A stretch of DNA of 64,000 bases from Guillardia theta CCMP2712 (taxonomy: Eukaryota; Cryptophyceae; Pyrenomonadales; Geminigeraceae): contig NW_005434625.1 of the NCBI RefSeq assembly GCF_000315625.1, forward strand, positions 193,513 to 257,512. Direction: 5' to 3'. Below, in pieces: positions 22,164 to 31,506 of this stretch (its first letter is position 1; each line of letters starts with the position of its first letter). A program made the position numbers and the translations under genes. The notes under the pieces are model-generated. The model searched no databases. It was not told the origin of the DNA and was given only the letters and a program-made list of their open reading frames with translations.

Positions 22164-22855
22164 ATGAAATGTTGTGAGATTGCGTCAATCAGGATAAAAC
22201 GTTGCGAGTGGTGTGATAGCATCCTCATGCAAGACTGGAAAACAAGCTGTTGTGCCGCCTGCAGTGCAATCCGTGAGGACAGCATTGGTATGCCTTGATA
22301 GCTGCCGCCAGATGCACTCATTGTCTCCTGCAGCAGATGCTTTCTCAGAGCAGAGAAGTTCTCCTGACGACCAGCGAGGGACAGCACCGACTAGCCATGA
22401 GAAGGCACCTGCCGGCACAGAGGCTGATGTTGACGAGGACTATGAGCTGCTGGAAGAACCTCCGACGACAGCTGACTGCATCGTCGTGCGGTCAGCCAGC
22501 CGTCTTAGCAGTTGCATTGCATGATGAAACTCTCGATCAGATTTCGTCTTCCTTCTGAGAAAGAGATCACAAGGAGGTTCCGGGCATCAGACCCGCTGCA
22601 GGTCTCGTGAGATCGCGCTTTGGGTTCCCGATGACAGGATCCATCAGGCACTCTACAGCTTCCTGCCAACCCACGGGCTCGACCCAATAGCGCATGACGT
22701 GTGGCTCTCGTACCCGCGGCAGGTAGGCAGGAAGACCGGGGCAGTCAGAGAGGCTCAGTCGCTCCTTGCAGGTCATCCCGCGAGTCCGAGATGTCGCCAT
22801 CCAAGACTTGCAAGGAAGCGCCGGAGGGTTCAAGGTACATGTGGTCAGAAAGTGA
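22164..22855 (+). CDS. UBX-domain protein with N-terminal Cys motif, five exons
   Basis: Probable cofactor of the AAA ATPase p97/CDC48, which UBX domains bind through a ubiquitin-like fold. Exons 22164-22287, 22334-22490, 22541-22601, 22648-22722 and 22772-22855 join in phase (introns 46-50 nt) to 166 residues. The C-terminal half is the UBX domain: VVRFRLPSEKEITRRF, ASDPLQALYSFL, VWLSYPRQV and FKVHVVRK match the beta-beta-alpha-beta pattern and the hydrophobic-Pro-Arg loop. The N-terminus has two CxxC pairs (CEWC and CAAC, 13 residues apart), possibly zinc-binding. A 4-residue acidic stretch (DVDEDYELLEEP) lies between. The ATG at 22164 is after an in-frame stop; a longer 5' end is possible. 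Confidence 0.75.
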
Positions 22856-23255
22856 GGGCCGGCAGCGGGCGAGGAGCCCAACGCGGCTCATTCAGCACAT
22901 GGGGACAACACAGACATCAATTTTACTCGGGCATCAGGTCCAGCTTCAATCCCTCAAAATCAGCCAGAGCCTCTGAGAAACTCCTGTCGGCAATGGTCAG
23001 AGCTCGGAAAAGTAACGAGGGACGTTTCCAACCATGCCTCGTTGCAATTAGACACGTCCTTTATCTTGTCAAGAAGAGAAACTGCCTGTCAATCCAAGCA
23101 TTCAGCATCGAAGCATCGAAGCAGGTTTTTTTTAGAGTTGAAAAGGCACCTTGGAGTAAAACAACTCCAAATCACTGTCAGCGTCCTTCAAAACGGTCTG
23201 GATTTCTGCCATAAGGGCCTGCCACATTCATGTCACTCAGGGTCATATCATACGT

Positions 23256-23868
23256 TTACATGAAAGATACATCAATCGCTGAGCTCTTTTGTGCGAACCC
23301 TCCCACGTCTTCCCGGAGGGTCGAAGTTCTCTGCATGAGCGTTAGTGAAGGCCCTCGTTACTAAACAAACTGTGACTGACTTTCTGCATCTCGTCTTTGA
23401 TGCATTGGACTGCTTGAGTCTCTTTGTTATCAAGGACGCTTCGTAGCCTGTCAACTTGCTCCTGATTCTCTCTCAGAAACAGGATGCTGCCTTGAAGTGG
23501 CTCAAGCACCTTGATGTCGTTTGACTTGCTTGTGGCCGCAGCCTTGAGGCTATCAATCCCCTTCAGACAACTACCGAGAAATTCATCAGCGGTTGCCGTC
23601 AGAGGTCTTGGAGGAGATGAAACTGACCTCTTGTAGATCTTGGCGATGTGTCTCTTGCCCCTCTTGAGGGCGTTGAGAGCGTCACCCAACTCATCGACAC
23701 TTTCCCAAGGCTGTCATCTAACGGCAGGGGGAGTTTGCTACTCACAGAGCATCCACACATTGAGAGTAGCCACTCTTGGTGTCCTCCAAGGCTGACTTTG
23801 TCTGCCTCTCGAGAAAAGCGACCTATCATGAGAGCGAACTTTTTCAGGCGAACCAACGCATGCGGCAT
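23256..23868 (-). CDS. Small helical protein, four exons
   Basis: Unrecognised 148-residue protein. Exons 23868-23759, 23699-23628, 23570-23381 and 23330-23256 join in phase (introns 59, 57 and 50 nt). Nearly all of it is predicted by eye to be amphipathic helix: LVRLKKFALMIGRFSREADK, VDELGDALNALKRGKRHI, ENQEQVDRLRSVLDNK. The pattern is somewhat like a BAR-type or four-helix bundle, but no diagnostic residue supports a family. The ATG is preceded by an in-frame TAG, which could also be a splice acceptor, so an upstream exon is not excluded. It follows the CBM48 gene by 93 bp on the same strand. Confidence 0.65.
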
Positions 23869-23960
23869 TCTCTAACACACCATTTCAGTGGTGATTTGAA
23901 TGTTGTCTTTGGAGGGGAGGACTTGCATCTCCTTACGCATCTAACGTGCATGAATCCACA

Positions 23961-24968
23961 TTAGCACTTGCCGTCAGCAACTGTGAGCGAGACCTGCGCT
24001 TCTTGGGAATCAAGAGAAGGGTTTACAAGAATCAGGTTGTTCTGGTTTCCACGCCCATCTGAGGATAGCTGGAGCTCTGGGTGGCATTTCCACCTGTTCT
24101 AGGTTTACATGTCTTGATGTTGATTGAAAGAGAAATTACTCGTTGCCATTGAGGATGAACTTGAACTGCAAGATAGAATCTTTTCACATAATTGAATCCA
24201 CGCACCCAAGTACAACCTGATGTTCTCCCTTGGGAAGCTCCAGTTGCACGTCCCAAGAACCTCCGTCCCTGGTTCTCTTCCTGATGGACGCAAAGTCACA
24301 AGAACAATTGATTTCAAATAGACGTACAACGCATGGCGAGTTCCAAAGCCCGACCAAGATCCTGCCACCTGGACAAGCGTCACATACCAAGGTTTCGTTC
24401 GAGATCATGGGTGCACCTCAACAGAGTCATAAGTCTCCGCTGGATTCAATTTCTTCCATGAGATTCTTGTGAGCTTCGAGCTCTGGAGGTTATCCGACCT
24501 GTAAACGGCGAAAATCTTTAGAAATATGCAAGCAGTCGCGATCAACCATGCCCACTTTTGCGCTTGTTGATACATCTTTGGCATCGCTCCTGCATTTGTC
24601 GGGCCGAACCCTCCTCTCAATCCCGTCATTTTTGAGCTGATCAGACGGTCTGAAAATCCAATCATACACCACCAATGCCACGTCCTCTGGTTACCACTTT
24701 CCATGCTCCCAGCCACCAGATCGATGTAGCAACTGGAAAACGCTCAATGAATGGATCGAAGAACGGAGATAGATTGGCAGCAGTACCCCATTGCCATAAG
24801 TAGAATGAACGCAAGCATGGCTCGTTCGCCTGTGATACAAGAAATCACTTGGTAAGCATGTGATTGCAGCCTGACTCTCATTGCCATGGAGCATACAAGG
24901 TCATTCTCTGCAAGGGGTGTGGCACGCGACATAATCGTTAGGAGCTCTCCTGTGACATGCCCGACCAT
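23961..24968 (-). CDS. CBM48-type starch/glycogen-binding protein with a Trp-rich N-terminal region
   Basis: Likely glucan-binding regulator or targeting factor; cryptophytes store starch outside the plastid stroma. Exons 24968-24897, 24829-24695, 24636-24574, 24515-24417, 24368-24331, 24280-24217, 24165-24140 and 24093-23961 join in phase (introns 46-67 nt) to 209 residues. The C-terminal half has the carbohydrate-binding module known from AMPK-beta and PTST proteins: SVEVAGSWSGFG, WDVQLELPKGEHQFKFILNG, NEWKCHPELQ and GRGNQNNLILV, with the binding-site Trp and Asn residues in place. The N-terminal half contains FYLWQWGT, FFDPFIERFPVA and SIWWLGAWKV, hydrophobic and Trp-rich, possibly membrane-associated. 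No catalytic domain is present. ATG choice (24968 or 24932) is uncertain. Confidence 0.8.
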
Positions 24969-25439
24969 CACTGGTAGAGCTCGTCTACCTTACACTCATC
25001 TTGTATGAAGCATACAATGGCAGGTCTATCACAAGGGCTCCGTCACAGTCTATTCATGGCTTCCTCTTGCGAATCTCTCTATCTGTTCCAAAAGGAGACC
25101 TTGCACATGGCTGCATCACGACGACATTTCTGTCTTCCTCCTCCCATGTTCGTCTTGTCTTCTCTTTTTGGCTTGCGGCTTCGTCTGCGCTCTTTCTATT
25201 TCTGCCCTTCCCAAGTCCATTGCGACTCTTGCCTTCAATTCAGAGTCAATTGGCGTGAGCTACAATTTTGATACTCTAAATATTGGAATAAATTTCAAAA
25301 TATCAGTCAAACTTTGAAAGTTTATTCCATAATATTTTCAACATTATATTAGTTTTTAGATATTTCAGCCAACTTTCGTTGGATCAGTCCATGAGTCCCA
25401 TGCCCTTTTGCAAGGATGCACTGAGGGCCGCACAGGTAG
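24969..25439. other. Intergenic region, AT-rich at its right end
   Basis: Bases 25255-25380 are strongly AT-rich compared with the neighbours. Two overlapping frames at 25001-25271 have no motif and poor composition. Nothing is supported. Confidence 0.4.
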
Positions 25440-26070
25440 TAGCCGTTACACAACTTGTAACGTCCGATATTTCTGGTGCTGAAGGGCCCAGGCCCGGCAC
25501 CGTCAGTGTCCACCGTCACCGTCGCGGCCGCGCGGCCGCACGGTCACACGGTGCCAGTCGGACTCGGAGGTCTCAGGACTGCCAGGGCCCGATTCATGAG
25601 TCCCGCCTCTCCGAGGCTCACGCCGACGGAGTCCGACCCGGCGAAAGTACGCCGGCCGCTTCGGCGAACCGCGAGGCTCCGCTGAGGGACTGTCCGTTGA
25701 CGGAGCCTGGCACAAGTTTGTTAGACAGTGTACTATGATTAGTTTGAAAGTCACCCGATCCGATCAACTCACTGTCACCGGGCCGATACGGTCAGTGACT
25801 CGTTCACTGCCGTGAGACGGTCGGCAGCCGGGCCAGTGATTACCGAGCCTGGCAGGCTGTGCCCGAGTGAGGCCAGTGAATTTCCAAGTTCAGCAGCCTC
25901 GTCACAGACTGAACGGCTCGCCCTGCCGACTCGCCCCATGAGAGACACTGGCTGTGACGGTGGTCAGTACGGTACCGGCGGTCTGAGTCCCCGGTGATCA
26001 CGGCCCCGGCGGCCGGGGCCCGGGCCCGTCGGGCTCGGGAACTTCGCCCGGGGACTCCATCGGACGGCAC
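25440..26070. repeat. GC-rich island
   Basis: CpG-dense sequence rich in GGCCCGG, GCCGG, CAGTGAC and GGTACCG words, with many local inverted repeats (for example GTCGCGGCCGCGCGGCCGC). Frames are open on both strands only because stop codons are rare at this composition. Similar islands occur at 31955-32660, 38160-38900 and 44330-45060. Confidence 0.6.
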
Positions 26071-26089
26071 TGAACTAAGGGCCCCGGAT

Positions 26090-26380
26090 ATGAGATCTCT
26101 GACAACGAGAAAACAAGGGTAGGGTGATCGAGCACCAAGGAGGGGTGGTATGAACGAGAAAGATGAAATTCCGAATAGGGTAGGGTCCAGGTATTTGTTG
26201 TGGGTACGGTGGGTGGTAATTGACGGGTGGGTAGACAACCGGGGTAGGAATACAGCCCAGTGTAGTGGTAGGGTATCAATGTTACCCCTTGATTTATGTC
26301 TTGTGTACTATCAAAAATTGGGTAGGGTCATACGAAGCTGGGGTAGGGAGTGTGGGGGTGGGGGGAATCGCGTCATATTT
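26090..26380. repeat. Dispersed GGGTA/TACCC-rich repeat
   Basis: GGTAGGG or GGGTAGG recurs at irregular 10-40 bp spacing, often next to AAATTGGG. It is the reverse orientation of the stretch at 33570-33905. Confidence 0.55.
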
Positions 26381-26930
26381 GTTGAGGGTGAAGCAGCAGC
26401 GATACCAAGAGGAGAACATGTAAGAAATGGCGGCGAGGAGATGTACCTTGCGATCTTATTGACGATGATATGATTTTGACTTTTGAGTTGATGTTGATAA
26501 TATCCTCCTCCTCTTCCTCCTCCTGCCTCTCATTTTCTGCTCCTCCTCCTGACCTGGTGTACTCTGAACACCGGCTCTCAAGTCATTCTGTTTTCTGTTT
26601 TCTTGCATTTCCCCTCGATCCTCTTGCTGTTCTCTCGAAGCCACTCACTGAAAGACACGTGGGGCCTTGGAAAATCTTATTGTGATGATTTCCATCTGCA
26701 TCTTCTTCGCATAATCATCAGCCCTGTCGAACATTTTTGTTCTCTTGACCCACTTTCGTTTTCCTGTGTTCCGTTCTTATGGTACGTTTGTTAACGTCCA
26801 AGATACCATTGCTTCTGCCATGTTCTGCTGGATTTGGTCGAATTTCCGTCGTGTATCGACTTGTTGATTCTGTTCTTCATTCTCGATGTGGGGCTCTCGT
26901 CGTCCTGTTCATAACCGTCTCCTCAGGTTC

Positions 26931-27558
26931 ATGGCTAAGACTCTCGCTGCCGTCGCCGTCCTTGCCGGATCGGCTTCCGCTTTCGCCCCCACCGCGATGC
27001 CCTTGAGGGCCCAGCGCTCCGGTGCTTCTGCCATGAACATGCAGGCCGAGCAGGTTTCCCGCCGCTCCGTCTTGGAGGGTGCCGCCCTCGCTGCCCTCGC
27101 TGCCCCCATGGCTGCCAACGCCATCGGCGAGGGACCCAGCAACACCTTCTCTGGACAGAACGGCATTGCCACCAAGACCGCCAACGGTCTCCTCGGAACC
27201 TCCATTGTCGGAGTCGGCAAGAACGGAGCCCCCAAGGTCAGTTTGCAAGGGCATGCAGGATGTTTGTGCATGACTGTGCCTGCAGGGTAAGAACTTCGCT
27301 CCCATGATCACCATCTTCGATGCCCGTGGCTGCGATCGCGGTACATCCTGAGCAAGTGCCACCTTGGAACTGACGAGAATCTCAGGCGGAGTTGAGTACA
27401 AGGGACCCAAGGCTGGCACCACCGACGACGAGATGCTCGTCAAGGTCGAGCTCATCGGCATCAAGGTGCCCGAGTACCAGGCCGCTGCCTTCACCCGCGA
27501 GCAGCTCGGCTACACCTACCCCACCACCCGCTACCCCAAGAGCACATCCGGAAACTAA
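26931..27558 (+). CDS. Phycoerythrin alpha-type subunit precursor, three exons
   Basis: Lumenal light-harvesting protein that binds one bilin and pairs with the plastid-encoded beta subunit. Exons 26931-27236, 27286-27340 and 27386-27558 join in phase (introns 49 and 45 nt) to 177 residues. Presequence: hydrophobic signal, then ASAFAPT, the cryptophyte cleavage motif with Phe at +1; then transit-like RAQRSGASAMNMQ; then twin-arginine SRRSVLEGAALAALA with ANA as the likely lumenal cleavage site. The mature part has ITIFDARGCDR (bilin-attachment Cys) and EYKGPKAGTTDDEMLVKVE, both typical of the alpha family. Unusual is a spacer of about 40 residues (Gly/Asn-rich, SNTFSGQNGIATK) between the lumenal cleavage site and the conserved core, and an aromatic C-terminus. 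AATAAA follows the stop. An upstream in-frame ATG at 26886 would mask the signal peptide, so 26931 was chosen. Confidence 0.9.
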
Positions 27559-27602
27559 ACAATGAAATAAACGGGGAAAGAGACAGTTACGCCTTTTCAT
27601 AC

Positions 27603-30600
27603 TTACTCAAGCTCCTCAACATCACTCTCCTCCTCCTCCTCCTCCTCCTCCTCCTCCTCCTCCTCCTCCTCCTCTTCTACTTTCTCCTCCTGGCCCAGGT
27701 CCTTGTCTCGACTTGAATCCTCAGAGCATTCATCGACGTCTCGTCCAGCGAAGCTGTCTCTACTGGTGTCCTCGTCTTCCAGCGTACAGCTTCGCGCATG
27801 GTGTCCTTCCATGTCTGTGTCTGGTATAGAGCACGAGTCGCTCTCGTCCTCTATCCCAGTGAGGTCTATGATCTCGTGGGCAACCTGCTTCTGGCCCGCC
27901 TTCGCGTCCATCCGTTCTGCTGAGGGGTCAGCTCGGCAGCAACTGGGTCGCAGGTCAAGTCAAGACGTCTCACGTATCGCCTCGGGGTGCTTGTCAGAGC
28001 ACTGATCGCAGATGATATACTCCGCCGACCGAGCGATCTCCCCGCGCTGCCAGGCCTTCAGTCGAGTCGAACAGCAGGCTCAGCGACCTCGGCACAGATG
28101 TCGTTCCAGTCGAGGGGATGAAAATCGGAGGGCAGGTGATCATAACAGAAGACACGCTGGGGCTTAGCAGTCAGAGCATGCCCGCGACACCAGCTCGCAC
28201 GACAGCACCGGGCAGAGGTTGCAGCGGAAGAGAAGCGATCCTTTCATGACGGCTGCCAGCAAGGATGATCGTCAGCGAGTTTCCAGCCAAGCTCTGAGAC
28301 TTCACCGTTGCAAGAACAGACGGAGCAGCGATGTTGAGGGCAAGACACAGAGGTGACTGTGCATATCCCACACTTGCGATGAACTTCTGTTGAGTTACGA
28401 GCGTCAGAAAGTTGCCAGCGGTCAGAATCCTCTGCTTCTGCTCCTCCTGCTGACCCTCCCTGCTCTCCCTCCTCTCCATGTCGCCCGCACATCCCCACCC
28501 TCCATCTTACGGCGAAAGCATCCCATCAGCGAGCACTGCACGAGATCTCCACTCTTCTTCCTGCATTTGACGCAGAAGTCGTCAAAAACGAGAATTTTCT
28601 TCTGCTTGCTGGGCTGGCTGCTCTTCTCGTTCGGCATCGACCTGCCACCAGCTCGTTACCTCCTCCACTCTCCTCCTCATGAGCTTCTCATCTCACCGGT
28701 TGACGATCTTCACAGGGAAACCATCGACCTGCACGGTAGTGGGCACGGACTTTCTCTTGGACACCTCCCGAGACTGATGGAGAAACCATTTCTCAGCGAT
28801 GTTCTTCAGGCATTCTTTACTGGTGAACTTCTTCCCCTCGAACGAGCGAGTCTCCCACAGTTTGGTGTCAAGGATATCCTCGGGGGGAGGTCGCTCCTCC
28901 AGCTTCCCTTGCTTGTTGTGGGTGTCCTCAATCATCTTATCGATGTCCTTCATCGTCAGCGGCCGCTCGCTCGAGCAGTCAGCCAGCAGCACCTGCTTCA
29001 CCCCACAGCTCAACACATCTCTCACCCTCCCCTTGGTCAACGAGTGGTCAGGATCGTCCTCGGGGAAGCAGAAGTCGTCTTGCAGCACGATCTGATTTAG
29101 CGCCACCTTCTGCTGAGCACGTTGAAAGATCCGCTCTTCAACCGTGTTCGCGGCTAGCAGCTGGTAGATCGTAACCTCCCTCTTCTGCCCGATCCGATGC
29201 ACCCGATCCTGCGCCTGCTTGTCCCAGGTCGGGTTCCAGTCAGAGTCCATCATCACCACAGTATCTGCTCCTGTTAAGGTGATGCCGAGAGCCCCAGAGC
29301 GCGTGGAGAGGAGGTAGACGTAGGCGTGCGACTTGCCGCTGTTGAAGAGCTGGATCTCGTACTTCCTCCTGCAAGACGCGGTGCTTCCGTCGAGCCTGAG
29401 GTACTTGTGGCCCACCAGTTCGCAGTAGTCCTGGATGACATCGAGCATGCGAGTGAACTGCGAGTAGACCAGGAGCTTGCGGCCTTGAGCGTGCAGCTTG
29501 TCGATGAGGCGGTGGAGGACCATCATCTTGGTAGAGTTGGTGACGATGTTCGCGTCCGTGCTCGTCGGGTCTGTCTCGGCGTCGGGGAAGAGGTAGGGAT
29601 GGCAGCAGACCTTCCTGAGCTGCATCAGCAGGTTCATCAAGCTCTGCATGCTGCTGGAGCTGATTCGAGCATCCTTGAGGTGCGCGATGGAGCCTTGGTT
29701 CAAGAGGAGGAACTGCTTGTACCAGAACTTCTGCATGCTGGTCAGGGGGCACCAGATGGTGTAGACCGTCTTCTTCGGCAGGGCCTGCTGAACATCCTTC
29801 TTCAATCTCCTCAACATGAGCGGCTGCAGCAGCTTGTGTGCGGCTCGCATGAGCTCGAAGTCGAACTTGACGCCCTCCCACGTGCTGGAGAAAGCAGCAT
29901 CGAAGAGCTCTGCGTCTGCGAAGAGGTCGGGAAACAAGAAGTTGACGAGGACCCACAGCTCGTGCATGTTGTTCTGGAGGGGCGTCCCGGTCAGAAGAAT
30001 CTTGTTGACGGATCGAATGTTGCTGCAAGGTGAGGCGAGGTCAACGAAGAACAAGAAGATGAGATGTGAGCTTTGTTCATGAGACGTGGGAGACATGGCA
30101 AAGACTGGGAGAGAGCACAGTAAGGTGAGAGGGGACAGGGCAGAAGACACGAGAGGGAGCAGAGATGGGCGAGGAGGTTGGAATCAAGAGCTAGTGACAC
30201 CTGACAGCATGGAAGGCGAGCGAATTGTCGTTCTTGATCTTGTGGGCTTCATCCAGGATCAAGTAGTGATACACTGTCATGCCGATCCTGCCGAGGGCAA
30301 CCAAGTCAGAACCGTGGTCGCGCGCTCTCACTCCAACACGCGAACCTTCTGCCTTCCGCTACCATCATCTCATAAGTTGTGATCATGACGTCGCACGTTC
30401 CTCCCTCCTCATTCCTGAGGCCTTCTAACACCTTGTCCCGGCACGGTTTCGCTCCGTGCAGGACCCGGACGTTGAGCGAGGGGCACCAACGACGGAACTC
30501 ACTTTCCCAGGTCCCCAGCACAGAGAGAGGACAAACTACGAGATGCGTCCCCTTGGTCTCCTTCCTCTCTGCGAGCACTGCGAGCAGTGAGATTGTCTGG

Positions 30601-31506
30601 ATGGTCTTTCCCAGTCCCATCTCGTCTCCTAAGATCATACCAACCCCGTTGTCGTTCATCCTGACAAGCCATTGCAGTCCTTCCAGCTGGTATGGGAACA
30701 AACTAAGTCCAACAATGCTTGCCGGCTGCTTCTGCTCCTTCTGCTGGTTCGTATCCAGTGGGGAAGGAACAGCGTCCCCTATCAGCTTCCTCGCAAAGTT
30801 GCTCTCCTTCGATCGCGACTCTGCGGGCAGAAAGGGAGCGACACACTCCCAGTTCTTATCCAGCCATCTTGACCTCCTTCGTTTGAACTCAACGGCAAAG
30901 GCAAGCACAGCTTCGTTATGGATGCGAGTCTTTGACTTGTGCGGCTCTTCTGCTGCAGGAGGCTTCAGCGCTGGCTTCTTCACCTTGGCCTTGGCAGCCT
31001 CCACGATCCTTTTCCGTTTTCTGTCCTCTCTGGTCTCCAACTCAACAACCCTGGATTCAAGGAACTCTGGCAGTCCCAGGAGTCAGCTAAATAGCAGCCA
31101 GCAAGTATCATCTACCTTCTAAGAAGGTTGCCCACTCTTCACTGACCGTCTCCTCCGCCTCCTTCTCCGAGCTGGCGATCTCCTCGTAGATCTTGTACTC
31201 TTCCGTGGCTTTGAATGCCGCCCATGACATTCCCATCTCCTTCAAGGCCGCCGAGCCGAGCTTCCCCTTGTCCAGTCCAAAAAGCTTATACGAGTTCCTT
31301 CCCTGGGGCTCCCACTGCGCTGCAAGCACCTCCTCCCTACTGCAGCCCACCTTTGCACAGACCTCCTCCTCGCAGATCTTGTCTGCCTTGAGCCGGATGA
31401 TCTGCTGTATGTCGCGCTTGCAGAGAGGAGAAGCCAGCAGCACAGACTGATGCCTCCTCATCTCTTCCCGCAGGCTGTCGATGGAGCGACGGCTGATCGA
31501 ACTCAT
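27603..31506 (-). CDS. SNF2-family chromatin-remodelling ATPase with C-terminal PHD-like region
   Basis: DNA-translocating nucleosome remodeller, 1087 residues in ten exons: 31506-31116, 31066-30346, 30287-30201, 30022-28697, 28641-28511, 28386-28306, 28252-28191, 28156-28088, 28055-27974, 27916-27603. Helicase motifs are in order: GDEMGLGKT (I), LILDEAH (II), LTGTPLQNN (III), LRLDGST, GITLTGADTVVMMDSDWNP (V), QDRVHRIGQ (VI), and ALNQIVLQ after the second lobe as in the ISWI group. The C-terminus has Cys/His clusters resembling a PHD/C5HCH reader: DDFCVKCRKKSGDLVQC, VHRKCGICT, CPQHRCSVC, FRCNLCP, ICDQC. It ends with LTGIEDESD and a long Glu tract encoded by a (TCC)n repeat at 27622-27675. Two introns are only 34 and 32 nt. 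The 3' end is 44 bp from the phycoerythrin gene. Confidence 0.92.

Noticed and set aside
24690-24900. Separate small membrane ORFs upstream of the CBM48 domain
   Set aside because: The frames join in phase by normal introns to the CBM48 exons, so they are part of one gene.
29326-30033. Plus-strand open frame of 235 codons
   Set aside because: Antisense of the SNF2 helicase core exon.
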